Source: Enhydrobacter aerosaccus (GTDB taxonomy: Bacteria; Pseudomonadota; Alphaproteobacteria; Reyranellales; Reyranellaceae). Taken from it: a stretch of DNA of 62,042 nt. The translations under genes were made by a program, and so were the position numbers. Position 1 is the stretch's first letter, and every line of letters begins with the position of its first letter. Of this stretch, positions 54,213-62,042 are shown in pieces. The notes below the pieces were generated by a model, which worked only from the letters and a program-made list of their open reading frames with translations, was not told the origin of the DNA and ran no database searches. Location of the stretch: contig CAIWTJ010000215.1 of assembly GCA_903915535.1 (NCBI GenBank), forward strand, positions 1 to 62,042, read 5' to 3'.

Positions 54213-55026
54213 CGCGCCGACGTTCTCGTCGAAGGACGCCGTGGTCTGCCGCGGCGTGGGCAAGACCTGGGCGGCCGGCACGCGACGGGCGCACGAAGCA
54301 TTGCGCGAGATCGACCTCGATGTCGCGCCCGGCGAATTCGTCGTCTTTCTCGGGCCTTCGGGCTGCGGCAAGAGCACGCTGCTGTACCTGATCGCGGGGC
54401 TCGAGGACGCGACCGACGGGACCGTCTGGTCTTTCAGCGACAAGGTCGAGGCGCCGTCGCCCGAGCGAAGCCTGATCTTCCAGGAAACCTCGCTCTTTCC
54501 CTGGCTTACGGTGTGGGAGAACGTGAGCTTCGGCCTGTCGATTCGCGGCGCCTCCAAAGCGGAGCGCCGGCTCGTTGCCGAAGAGGCGTTGCATCGCGTG
54601 GGCCTGAAGGCAGCCATGGAGAAGCGGCCGGATGAACTCTCCGGCGGTATGCGCCAGCGCGTGGCGGTCGCCCGAGCGCTTGCGATGCGGCCCAAAGTGC
54701 TCCTGATGGACGAGCCGTTCGCGGCGCTCGACGTCCAGACTCGCGCGCGCATGCAGGACTTCCTGCTCGATGTCTGGAGACAGAGCGGCGCGTCGGTACT
54801 TTTTGTCACCCATCACATCGACGAAGCCGTGGCGCTGGCCGACCGGGTCGTGGTTTTCACGTCGCGGCCAGGCCGCATCAAGACCATCGTGCCGATCGAT
54901 CTGCCGCGGCCGCGCAATCTCTTTTCTCGCGAGGCGGAAGCCTTGCGCATCCAGCTCACCGACCTGTTGCGCGACGAAGTTGACCGCGCCTTCGCCGAAC
55001 AGGAAGCTCTTTCCGCCACCGCCTGA
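54202..55026 (+). CDS. ABC transporter ATP-binding protein, NitT/TauT type
   Basis: A 274-residue ATPase starting at GTG (VAFDAPTFSSKDAV) with AAGGAG upstream inside the permease gene. Walker A GPSGCGKSTL (about 51-60), Q-loop LIFQETSLFPWLTVWENV, signature LSGGMRQR, Walker B VLLMDEPFAALD and H-loop VTHHIDEA are complete. It energises the importer; the amidohydrolase gene follows after 19 bases. Confidence 0.94.
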   Translation: MAFDAPTFSSKDAVVCRGVGKTWAAGTRRAHEALREIDLDVAPGEFVVFLGPSGCGKSTLLYLIAGLEDATDGTVWSFSDKVEAPSPERSLIFQETSLFPWLTVWENVSFGLSIRGASKAERRLVAEEALHRVGLKAAMEKRPDELSGGMRQRVAVARALAMRPKVLLMDEPFAALDVQTRARMQDFLLDVWRQSGASVLFVTHHIDEAVALADRVVVFTSRPGRIKTIVPIDLPRPRNLFSREAEALRIQLTDLLRDEVDRAFAEQEALSATA

Positions 55027-55045
55027 CCCCAAGGGAGAAGCCACA

Positions 55046-56587
55046 ATGGCCACCAGCCTGATCCGAAGCCGCGCCACCATCACCGGCGTGAACGACCGCT
55101 TCACCTGGAACGAGATCAAGGACGGCGCCGTCCTGCAGGAGGATGGCGTGATCGTGGCCGTCGGCACCTATGACGACCTGCACCGCAAGCACCCGACCGT
55201 GCCGGTGATCGGCAACGGCAAGGAAATTCTGCTGCCGAGCTTCGTCAACGGCCACCACCATGTCGGCCTGACGCCGGTGCAGCTCGGTTCGCCCGACATG
55301 CCGCTCGAGCTGTGGTTCATCACCCGCATGGTGATCCGCAATGTCGACCTCTATCTCGACACGCTTTACTCGGCATTCGAGATGATCGGCTCGGGCATCA
55401 CGACCGTGCAGCACATCCAGGGCTGGATGCCGGGCACGCTGCCCGACGTCGAGAAGCGCGCCAACGACACGATCCGCGCTTACGAGGATATCGGCATGCG
55501 GGTCAGCTACTGCTACGCCGTGCGCGACCAGAATCGGCTCGTCTACCAGGCCGACGAGGAGTTCGTGGCGTCCTTGCCGAAGGAACTGCAAGGACCGATG
55601 CAGCGCTGGTTCGACCGGTTCAAGATGAGCCTCGACGACGCGATGGACATGTTCAAGTCATTCCATTCGCAGCACCACAACAAGCGCCGCGTGAAGATCC
55701 AGCTGGCGCCAGCGAACCTGCACTGGTGCTCCGACAAGGCGCTGACCAAGCTCAGCGACGCGTCGTCTCAATACAATGCGCCGATGCACATGCATCTGAA
55801 CGAGACGGCCTACCAGAAGGAATATGCCTGGCGCCGCGGCAACTGCACGGCGCTCGAGTACCTCGATCGCTTCGGCATGGTGAACGAGCGGCTGACCCTG
55901 GGGCATGGCGTGTGGTTGAGCGAGAAGGATATCGACCGGCTGGCAGCAGCCAAGGGCTGTGTCTGCCACAACTGCTCGTCCAACTTTCGCCTGCGCTCCG
56001 GCGTCGCCGCGCTCAATTACTTCGAAAAGAAGGGCGTCAATACCGCGATCGGCCTCGACGAAGCCGGTATCAACGACGACCGCGACATGCTGCAGGAGCT
56101 GAAACTGGTGCTGCGTGCCCATCGCGTGCCGGGCATGGTCGAGGCCGACGTGCCGACGATGTCACAGGTGCTGCGCATGGCAACGGTCGGAGGCGCCAAG
56201 ACCACGTCGTTCGGCACGCACCTTGGCACCCTCGAGGTGGGCAAGGCCGCCGACATGGTCCTGATCGACTGGGACAGCGTCGCTTATCCTTATCTCGACG
56301 AACTGACACCGACGCTCGATGCCGTCATCCAACGCGCCAAGCAGCAAGCCGTGACGATGACGATGTGCGACGGCGAGGTGATCTACCAGGACGGCAAGTT
56401 CACCAAGGTCGATCGCACGGCCGCGCTGAAGGCGCTGCATGACGATCTCGCCAAGGCGTTCAGCAGCGACGAGATGGAACGCCGAAACCTGTCGAAGGCG
56501 CTGCTGCCGCACGCACGGAAATTCTATTCCGAATACATCGACACCTCGAAGCACGTGCCGTTCTACCGGCCGAGCTCGATGGTCTAG
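55046..56587 (+). CDS. Amidohydrolase, TrzA/AtzA/guanine deaminase type
   Basis: A 513-residue metal hydrolase starting MATSLIRSRATITG with GGGAGA before the ATG. Metal-site positions are visible: HxH at 70-72 (NGHHHVGL), His248/His250 and Glu253 (MHMHLNE), His287 (LGHGVWLSE) and Asp338 (IGLDEAGIND). The last differs from the usual SD or TD context of this group. Members remove amino groups or chloride from triazines, pterins and purines. The importer in front suggests an external heterocycle. The stop shares CTAG with the convergent rsmB gene. Confidence 0.88.
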   Translation: MATSLIRSRATITGVNDRFTWNEIKDGAVLQEDGVIVAVGTYDDLHRKHPTVPVIGNGKEILLPSFVNGHHHVGLTPVQLGSPDMPLELWFITRMVIRNVDLYLDTLYSAFEMIGSGITTVQHIQGWMPGTLPDVEKRANDTIRAYEDIGMRVSYCYAVRDQNRLVYQADEEFVASLPKELQGPMQRWFDRFKMSLDDAMDMFKSFHSQHHNKRRVKIQLAPANLHWCSDKALTKLSDASSQYNAPMHMHLNETAYQKEYAWRRGNCTALEYLDRFGMVNERLTLGHGVWLSEKDIDRLAAAKGCVCHNCSSNFRLRSGVAALNYFEKKGVNTAIGLDEAGINDDRDMLQELKLVLRAHRVPGMVEADVPTMSQVLRMATVGGAKTTSFGTHLGTLEVGKAADMVLIDWDSVAYPYLDELTPTLDAVIQRAKQQAVTMTMCDGEVIYQDGKFTKVDRTAALKALHDDLAKAFSSDEMERRNLSKALLPHARKFYSEYIDTSKHVPFYRPSSMV

Positions 56588-57876
56588 AGGGTCACCCGCG
56601 CAATATAGAAGCCGTCGATGCCGCCGCGCTCTGCCCACATGGAGGGCAGGGTGCGGACGTCGCCCGCCTGGGTAATGGCGTCCGTCAGTTCCGGCATCTC
56701 TTCGGCCGTTACCGGTACGCGCTTCACGCGACTGTCGCGCGAGAGCAGTCCCTCGATGCGGGCCGCGCCTTCGTCTTCCTGCAGGGAGCAGGTGACGTAG
56801 ACGAGCGTTCCGCCGGGCTTCAACAGGTCGACCGCACGCTGCAACAGGCGGTCCTGGGTCACAGTAAGCCTCGCCACATCGTCTTCGTCTTTCAGCCAGG
56901 CAATGTCCGGATGTCGGCGCAAGGTGCCGGTGCCGGAGCAGGGTGCATCGAGCAGGATCGCGTCGAACTTCTCCGTTGTTTCCCATTTTGAGACATCGGA
57001 GGTCACCAGCTCAGCGGTGAAGCCGGCGCGCGCGAGGTTCTCGCCCAGGCGGTTCATGCGCCGGCCGGAGATGTCGACGGCGGTGACGTTGGCGCCCGAG
57101 GCGCAGAGCTGGAGCGTTTTGCCGCCGGGCGCGGCACAGAGATCGGCGACCTTTTTGCCGGAAATGTCGCCCAGCAAGCGGGCCGGGATCGCAGCGGCCG
57201 CGTCTTGAACCCACCACGCGCCTTCGGCGAAGCCCGGCAGGTCGGGAATGTTGCCGCCGGACGGCCGGCGGATCGTGCCGGTGGGCAGCAACTCGCCGCC
57301 GAGCTGGCCTGCCCAGAATTCGGCGTCGGCGCGGACCGAGAAGTCGAGCGGTGCCTCGATCAGATGGGCGGCGGCGATCGCACGCGCGGCCTCCTCGCCA
57401 TAACTTTCGGACCAGGAGGTCCAGAGCCAGGCGGGTGCATTGAGGTGCGCGGGATCTCGGTCGCCCAGCAGTGCCGCGCCTTCGCGCGCGATGCGGCGCA
57501 GCACGGCGTTGACCAGACCTTTCACGTGCGGAAGTCCTGCCTGCTCGACCAGCCGGACAGAGGTATCGACAGCGGCGTGGGCCGGCGTGGCGAGGAAGAG
57601 GAGCTGGGCAGCGCCGATGCGCATCGATTGCAGGGCCACGCTGCCCGAGTCGTCGAGCGGCCGCTCGATCAGGGCGCCGAGGACGCCGTCGATCTCGCCC
57701 AGCCGCCGCAGCGTTGTCGCCAGGACCATGCGGACAAAGGCGCGATCGCGCGGATCGAGCTTGGGAAAGCCCTGGTGCTGGGCGAGCGCGTCGTCGAGCG
57801 GCTGGCCCTTGTCGAGGCATGCGACCAGTACGTCGAGAGCGACTTGGCGGGGGGCGAGGTAGGCTGAAGCATCCAT
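56584..57876 (-). CDS. rsmB: 16S rRNA (cytosine-967-C5)-methyltransferase RsmB-like
   Basis: A 430-residue enzyme. The N-terminal NusB-like domain has PRQVALDVLVACLDKGQPLDDAL and LDPRDRAFVRMVLATTLRRLGEID (about 41-64); the C-terminal SAM domain has VADLCAAPGGKTLQL (motif I, about 244-258), DAPCSGTGTLRRHPDI with catalytic Cys, and VYVTCSLQEDEGA with the second conserved Cys. It makes m5C967 in 16S rRNA. The tail ends SMWAERGGIDGFYIARV, as is usual. Confidence 0.95.
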   Translation of the reverse strand: MDASAYLAPRQVALDVLVACLDKGQPLDDALAQHQGFPKLDPRDRAFVRMVLATTLRRLGEIDGVLGALIERPLDDSGSVALQSMRIGAAQLLFLATPAHAAVDTSVRLVEQAGLPHVKGLVNAVLRRIAREGAALLGDRDPAHLNAPAWLWTSWSESYGEEAARAIAAAHLIEAPLDFSVRADAEFWAGQLGGELLPTGTIRRPSGGNIPDLPGFAEGAWWVQDAAAAIPARLLGDISGKKVADLCAAPGGKTLQLCASGANVTAVDISGRRMNRLGENLARAGFTAELVTSDVSKWETTEKFDAILLDAPCSGTGTLRRHPDIAWLKDEDDVARLTVTQDRLLQRAVDLLKPGGTLVYVTCSLQEDEGAARIEGLLSRDSRVKRVPVTAEEMPELTDAITQAGDVRTLPSMWAERGGIDGFYIARVTL

Positions 57877-58116
57877 TGTGCGGGCGCTATAAACCCCGTT
57901 GGGCCTCGTGTCATCGGGCAGCCCGATAAACCTGCATGAGCCACGAATACTCCGTACATAAAATACAATAAGGGGCAGGGCTAATTGGCCGCACCTCGGT
58001 AGAATTCGATCGAGCCGTTTCAGGCTCGTCGACGAGAGCAGGTTCCGTCCACCCCCAGATGGCCGGGATTTGGCAAAGGGCTATTCGAAACAAGGCAATT
58101 TGATTTGGAGATACAG

Positions 58117-58281
58117 ATGCTGTCCATTTTCCGCCAATTGATGAAGAACAGCGATGGCGCGACCGCCATCGAGTACACGCTGATCGTCTCGCTGATCGCC
58201 GTCGCCGCGATTACGGCCATGGGCAAGGTCGGCGGCAAGATCACCAACGTGCTGACCAACGTCTCTAACGCGATGACCTGA
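58117..58281 (+). CDS. Flp-family type IVb pilin
   Basis: A 54-residue prepilin, too short to stand out among longer frames. A short lead MLSIFRQLMKNSDG ends in the cleavage Gly (14), followed by ATAIEYTLIVSLIAVAAITAMG with Glu at +5 and the Tyr of the Flp motif, a hydrophobic helix, and a short polar tail. TTGGAG lies upstream. Normally such pilins need tad assembly genes, but none is near, so it is an orphan copy. A strong hairpin follows. Confidence 0.9.
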   Translation: MLSIFRQLMKNSDGATAIEYTLIVSLIAVAAITAMGKVGGKITNVLTNVSNAMT

Positions 58282-58316
58282 TTTCTCCTCCTGCTTACCG
58301 GGGGAGAGACAGCGAG

Positions 58317-58347
58317 GCGGGCGGTCCGGCAACGGGCCGCCCGCTTT
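58317..58347 (+). terminator. Terminator after the Flp pilin gene
   Basis: GCGGGCGG (58317-58324) pairs with CCGCCCGC (58337-58344), extended by a T-G and two C-G pairs around loop GGCAAC, then TTT. It starts 36 bases past the stop codon, fits Rho-independent termination and would keep the pilin transcript short. Confidence 0.75.
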
Positions 58348-58379
58348 GCGTTCGGGCGCTTCGTAAGGTTACTGTGGGG

Positions 58380-60116
58380 ATGAAAGGATTTCCCCGCATG
58401 AAGAGAGTTGGTTCGTTCCTCGGCGACTGGTGGAGCCTGGTCGTCCCTTATTTCAGGTCGGAGGACTGGCGTTGGGGCATTCCGCTGCTGTTCGGGGCAA
58501 TCGCACTCACCTTCACCGGGGTCGGCCTGGAGGTGCTGTTCAACGAATGGAACCGGCGCTTCTACGACAGCCTGCAAAACAAGAACGAGGCGGTGTTCTG
58601 GCAGGAGATCGTGGTCTTCTCGTGGCTGGCGGCGCTCTTCATCATGAATGCGGTCGCGCGCGGTATCGTCAGTCCCTACCTGCGCCTGCGCTGGCGCCGT
58701 TGGCTGACCAACCATTACATCGCCCACTGGCTCGACGGCCGCGGCTACTACCGCATCGAGCTGCAGCGCTCCGTCGATAACGTCGACCAGCGCATCGCCG
58801 AGGACCTGAATTACCTCGGGCAGTACACGATGCAGCTCTTCCTGGGCTTTCTGAGCGCCGTGGCGACATTGCTTTCGTTCATCGTCATTCTCTGGCAGCT
58901 CTCGGGCCCGCTCCATCTTGGCTTCATCGGCCTCGACGTCACGGTCCCTGGCTACATGGCGGTCGCGGCATTGGCGTACGCGGTGGTGGGTTCGTTCCTG
59001 GCCAACCTCGTCGGCCGCCGCTTGATCCCGCTCAACTTCCTGCGCCAGCGCTACGAGGCGAATTTTCGTTTCTCGCTGGTGCGCGTGCGTGAGAACGCCG
59101 AAGGTATCGCGCTTTACAACGGCGAGGCAGACGAGAGAAAGACCCTGCTCGGGCGTTTCGCCGACGTCTTCAGCAACGGATGGCAGGTGCTGTTCACGCA
59201 GGTGCAGCTCGCGTTCTATCAATCGGGCTACGCCCAAGCCGCCATCATTTTTCCCTTCCTGGTTACCGCGCCGCGCTTCTTCGCCGGCGCTATTACCCTC
59301 GGCGTCATGATGCAGACGGCCTCTGCGTTCGGCCAGGTCCAGAGCGCGTTGTCGTTCTTCGTCGACAACTACACCTCGCTCGCGGAGTTGCGGGCCGTCA
59401 TGGATCGTCTGAAGGGCCTGCGGGCCGCAGTCGACGAGCGGCCACCGGCGGCGATCGACGTTGAGCCCGAGTCGGGTCGCACCGATGTGGCGACCGAAGG
59501 CCTGACGCTTGCCCTGCCGACCGGTCAGGCGCTGCTCGAGAACCTCAATCTCAGCCTGAAGCCCGGCGTCGCGACGCTGGTTTCGGGCGAGAGCGGCTCG
59601 GGCAAGAGTACCTTGTTCCGCGCGCTGGCCGGCATCTGGCCGTTCGGCCAGGGCAAGGTCCACATACCCGCGGGCGCCCGCGTGCTGTTCCTGCCGCAGA
59701 AGCCTTACATCCCGATCGGCACGTTGCGCGACGCGGTGAAATATCCCGACGAGCATTCTGCCGCGACCGATGCGGAGATCGTGACGGCACTGGAGGCGGC
59801 GCAGCTCGGTGCCCTCACGGGGCGTCTCGACGAGACGGCACACTGGACCAACATGCTGTCGGGTGGCGAGCAGCAGCGGTTGGCGATTGCCCGCGCGATG
59901 ATCTTCAAGCCCGACTGGCTGTTCATGGACGAGGCGACGGCGTCACTCGATGTGCCCAACGAGGCGGCAATCTACCGCGAGCTGAAGGCACGCCTGCCGA
60001 ACATGACCCTGATCTCGATCGGCCATTCGCCGGCGCTGAGGCAGTGGCACGAGCGCACCATCGAGCTGCAGCGCAAGTCCGGCGAGGTCGGAAAGCTGGT
60101 GGAGAAGCCAGCCTAG
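58380..60116 (+). CDS. ABC transporter, fused membrane and ATPase domains (SbmA/BacA-YddA type)
   Basis: About 578 residues from ATG 58380 (GTG 58374 and ATG 58398 are options). The N-terminal 330 residues form the SbmA/BacA-like membrane domain with GVGLEVLFNEWNRRFYDSLQNKNEAVFW (about 47-74), DQRIAEDL and FRFSLVRVRENAEGIALYNGE. The C-terminal ATPase has Walker A GESGSGKST (about 407), QKPYIPIGTLRDAV, LSGGEQQRLAIARA, Walker B LFMDEATASLD and H-loop IGHSPALR. Relatives export or take up peptides, long-chain acyl or vitamin-type compounds. Its stop shares CTAG with the next, convergent gene. Confidence 0.9.
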   Translation: MKGFPRMKRVGSFLGDWWSLVVPYFRSEDWRWGIPLLFGAIALTFTGVGLEVLFNEWNRRFYDSLQNKNEAVFWQEIVVFSWLAALFIMNAVARGIVSPYLRLRWRRWLTNHYIAHWLDGRGYYRIELQRSVDNVDQRIAEDLNYLGQYTMQLFLGFLSAVATLLSFIVILWQLSGPLHLGFIGLDVTVPGYMAVAALAYAVVGSFLANLVGRRLIPLNFLRQRYEANFRFSLVRVRENAEGIALYNGEADERKTLLGRFADVFSNGWQVLFTQVQLAFYQSGYAQAAIIFPFLVTAPRFFAGAITLGVMMQTASAFGQVQSALSFFVDNYTSLAELRAVMDRLKGLRAAVDERPPAAIDVEPESGRTDVATEGLTLALPTGQALLENLNLSLKPGVATLVSGESGSGKSTLFRALAGIWPFGQGKVHIPAGARVLFLPQKPYIPIGTLRDAVKYPDEHSAATDAEIVTALEAAQLGALTGRLDETAHWTNMLSGGEQQRLAIARAMIFKPDWLFMDEATASLDVPNEAAIYRELKARLPNMTLISIGHSPALRQWHERTIELQRKSGEVGKLVEKPA

Positions 60117-60409
60117 GAGAAGGCGACGAAGCCCAGGCAGCCGATCAGAAGAAGGACGACGACCCACAGGCCGGTGAGCGCGGTGCCGGCCCGTCGGCCT
60201 CCGTCGCGCAGGATCAGCCAGATGCCCGCGATGGCGCCCAGCAGCAGGCCCGCCATGCCACCCATCTCGGCGACGCCCATTGCGGTCCAGCCGGCATGAG
60301 CGCTGGCGGGCGTGTGCATCAGGATCTGAGCGGCGATCATGCCGATGACCGTGCCGCCGATCAGAGCGCCAGCCAATCCACCCATCAGTATGAACAAAAG
60401 GCGGATCAA
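60113..60409 (-). CDS. Small membrane protein, unknown function
   Basis: A 98-residue protein with three hydrophobic stretches: residues 3-30 (GGLAGALIGGTVIGMIAA), 47-66 (GGMAGLLLGAIAGIWLIL) and 78-97, the first two rich in glycine. A short basic loop (RDGGRRAG) precedes the last. I do not recognise a family. It overlaps the ABC gene stop by four bases and lies 37 bases downstream of the oxidoreductase beta gene on the same strand. Confidence 0.6.
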   Translation of the reverse strand: MIRLLFILMGGLAGALIGGTVIGMIAAQILMHTPASAHAGWTAMGVAEMGGMAGLLLGAIAGIWLILRDGGRRAGTALTGLWVVVLLLIGCLGFVAFS

Positions 60410-60446
60410 CTCGCTCTCTCGCGGCTACGCGCCCAGCGGGTCCGGG

Positions 60447-61502
60447 CTAGCGCAGGCTGGCGTTGATCCGGTCGAGCGCCGAGGAGCCGGGGCAAAGATC
60501 GCGGGTGCCCAGCGTGTTGAGCGGCACATCGACCGTGTTCAGGTGATGATGCATGTCCTTCGGAGTCGGGTCGACGTAGAGCAGGCCGGTGACGACCTCG
60601 CCCGCGGCGAGGCCTTCCTGGACGCGCTTCATGGCGGCGATCTTGTCGGACGGATCGTATTCCTCGCCGAGCTTGTTGAGGCGCAGGATCGATCCGTCGT
60701 GCTGGCGGACCACTGTCGTGGTGCCGGGATCGTACTGCGTGGTGATCTCCTCGCGGCCCTCGATGAAGTCGATGCGGTTCAGCGACTCGTTGTGCTCGCG
60801 CACATAGTCGTAGCTCTTGGTCGAGCCGGGATGGTTGTTGAAGGCCACGCAGGGGCTGACGACGTCGAGGAAGGCTGCACCCTTGTGCGCCATGGCCGCC
60901 TTGATCAGCGGCACGAGCTGGTGCTTGTCGCCGGAGAAGGACCGGCCCACGAAGGTGGCGCCCATCAGGATCGCGAGCGAGACCATGTCGATCGCCTCGT
61001 CGGAATTGGCCGCGCCCTTCTTGCTGATCGAGCCCTTGTCGGCGGTCGCCGAGAACTGGCCCTTGGTGAGGCCGTACACGCCGTTGTTCATGACGATGTA
61101 GGTCATGTTCACGCCGCGGCGCATCGAGTGCGCGAACTGGCCGAGGCCGATCGAGGCGGAATCGCCATCGCCCGACACGCCCATGTACATCAGATCCTTG
61201 TTGGCGAGGTTGGCGCCGGTCAGCACCGACGGCATGCGGCCGTGCACGGTGTTGAACCCGTGGCTGGCGCCCACGAAATAGGTCGGGGACTTCGACGAGC
61301 AGCCGATGCCCGAAAGCTTGGCCACCTGGTGCGGCAGGATGTCGAGTTCGTAGCAGGCCTGGATGATCGCGGCGCTGATCGAGTCGTGGCCACAGCCCGC
61401 GCAGAGCGTGGAGACGGCGCCTTCGTAGTCGCGGCGGGTGTAGCCCGCCTTGTTCTTGACCAGCGACGGATGGTGGAGCTTGGGCTTGGCGATATAGGTC
61501 AT
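60447..61502 (-). CDS. 2-oxoacid:ferredoxin oxidoreductase subunit beta
   Basis: A 351-residue thiamine-diphosphate subunit. LCAGCGHDSIS gives Cys34 and Cys37 and IGCSSKSPTYF gives Cys68, the [4Fe-4S] ligands; GDGDSASIG (111-119) is the thiamine-diphosphate/Mg site; AFNNHPGSTKSYDYVREH and DPTPKDMHHHLNTVDVPLN close the C-terminus. It oxidises 2-oxoglutarate or pyruvate to acyl-CoA with ferredoxin as acceptor. Its ATG overlaps the alpha-subunit stop (ATGA). The beta-only length fits the two-subunit KorAB type. Confidence 0.94.
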   Translation of the reverse strand: MTYIAKPKLHHPSLVKNKAGYTRRDYEGAVSTLCAGCGHDSISAAIIQACYELDILPHQVAKLSGIGCSSKSPTYFVGASHGFNTVHGRMPSVLTGANLANKDLMYMGVSGDGDSASIGLGQFAHSMRRGVNMTYIVMNNGVYGLTKGQFSATADKGSISKKGAANSDEAIDMVSLAILMGATFVGRSFSGDKHQLVPLIKAAMAHKGAAFLDVVSPCVAFNNHPGSTKSYDYVREHNESLNRIDFIEGREEITTQYDPGTTTVVRQHDGSILRLNKLGEEYDPSDKIAAMKRVQEGLAAGEVVTGLLYVDPTPKDMHHHLNTVDVPLNTLGTRDLCPGSSALDRINASLR

Positions 61503-62042
61503 GACGCGGCCTTCTCGAACGGGACGACCTTGAACTGGGCGAGTTTCTTGGCGATGTCGCCGGCGATGAAGCGGGCGGTGATCGGCGTGCCGTCGTAGTG
61601 CAGCACGGGCACGAGCTTGCGGGCGTCGAGGGTGAACTCGTTCATCACCATCGAGCGCAGCTGGCCGTCACGGTTTTGCTCCACGATGAAGACCTTGTCG
61701 TGCTCGTGGATGAAGTCCTCGACCGCCTGGCTGAACGGGAAGGACCGGACGCGCAACGCATTCACGTGATGGCCGTCGGCCTCGAGATGATCGAGCGCCT
61801 CGGCCATCGCCGGGCTGGTCGAGCCGAAGTAGATCACGCCGTACTTGGTGGGCTTGGGAGCTGAATAGCGCAGCGGCTGCGGCGCGATCTTCGCGGCAGT
61901 GAGGAACTTCTTCTGCAGCCGCTCCATGTTGCGCACATAGACGGCGCCTTCCTCGGAGTAGCGCGCATATTCGTCCTTGGTCGTGCCGCGGGTGAAATAC
62001 GAGCCCTTGGTCGGATGCGTGCCGGGGTAGGTTCGATAGGGA
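61499..62042 (-). CDS. 2-oxoacid:ferredoxin oxidoreductase subunit alpha (5' part outside window)
   Basis: The last about 180 residues of the alpha subunit; the frame is open to the right edge, so the ATG at 61936 is internal. Reading in, the chain has YPGTHPTKGSYFTRGTTKDEYARY, a linker with MERLQKKF, then a domain-II-like fold (VIYFGSTSPAMAEALDHLE, VFIVEQNRDGQLRSMVMNE) and LHYDGTPITARFIAGDI. In this class the alpha subunit includes fused gamma and alpha parts. It is co-translated with the beta subunit. Confidence 0.92.
   Translation of the reverse strand, partial: PYRTYPGTHPTKGSYFTRGTTKDEYARYSEEGAVYVRNMERLQKKFLTAAKIAPQPLRYSAPKPTKYGVIYFGSTSPAMAEALDHLEADGHHVNALRVRSFPFSQAVEDFIHEHDKVFIVEQNRDGQLRSMVMNEFTLDARKLVPVLHYDGTPITARFIAGDIAKKLAQFKVVPFEKAAS

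Overview
The window reads as chromosome of a GC-rich (roughly two-thirds G+C by eye), aerobic, free-living alphaproteobacterium. Supporting signs are the small SRP RNA directly ahead of dnaX-ybaB-recR, a Bpt-type leucyltransferase, many ABC and TRAP importers, tightly packed operons with ATGA/GTGA start-stop overlaps, and dispersed palindromic repeats. A Rhodospirillales/Reyranella-like or neighbouring lineage is my best guess from gene content; I cannot verify it from sequence alone. No tRNA, rRNA, CRISPR array, prophage or classical transposase was seen.

Layout. 0-1.9 kb: TRAP transporter dctQM, cut by the window edge. 2-6.3 kb: housekeeping block (bpt, DUF4126 protein, recR, ybaB, dnaX, SRP RNA). 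6.5-13.2 kb: mixed small genes (DUF3592, alpha/beta hydrolase with a flavin monooxygenase, P-loop kinase-like protein, GNAT, GFA protein, a secreted protein, a DUF1835 pair behind a cluster of palindromes). 13.2-17.2 kb: hydantoinase/oxoprolinase hyuB-hyuA separated by a repeat. 17.4-18.9 kb: type III polyketide synthase with an ICMT-like methyltransferase. 19-25.3 kb: polyamine-type ABC importer in one run with a cyanuric acid hydrolase/barbiturase-family enzyme and a SelA-fold PLP enzyme. 25.3-29.2 kb: Fe3+-type ABC importer on the minus strand. 29.3-37.2 kb: PuuE-like deacetylase, M81 peptidase and a complete dipeptide-type ABC importer. 37.2-38.1 kb: small, less GC-rich insert with a nucleotidyltransferase. 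38.1-43 kb: serine-glyoxylate-type aminotransferase, divergent GntR regulator and a large FAD/Fe-S dehydrogenase. 43.0-43.4 kb: a GIY-YIG gene enclosed by about 45-bp inverted repeats. 43.5-49 kb: nudC, an old yellow enzyme, a response regulator, a hybrid histidine kinase and an EamA transporter. 49-51.9 kb: TRAP dctPQM. 52-56.6 kb: NitT/TauT-type ABC importer plus a TrzA/guanine-deaminase-type amidohydrolase behind a sigma-54 promoter. 56.6-62 kb: rsmB, an orphan Flp pilin, an SbmA/YddA-type ABC exporter, a small membrane protein and a 2-oxoacid:ferredoxin oxidoreductase.

How it works together. Much of the window couples import systems to enzymes acting on cyclic amides, ureides or deaminable heterocycles (hyuAB, ring-opening amidohydrolase, PuuE-like protein, TrzA-like amidohydrolase), which suggests scavenging of organic nitrogen. 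The strongest candidates for something undescribed are the 389-bp GIY-YIG unit with near-perfect terminal inverted repeats (with a related repeat, lacking the gene, at 33.3 kb), the importer/ring-opening amidohydrolase/PLP-enzyme operon, the sigma-54-driven amidohydrolase operon, and a hybrid histidine kinase that has lost its ATP-binding N-box asparagines.
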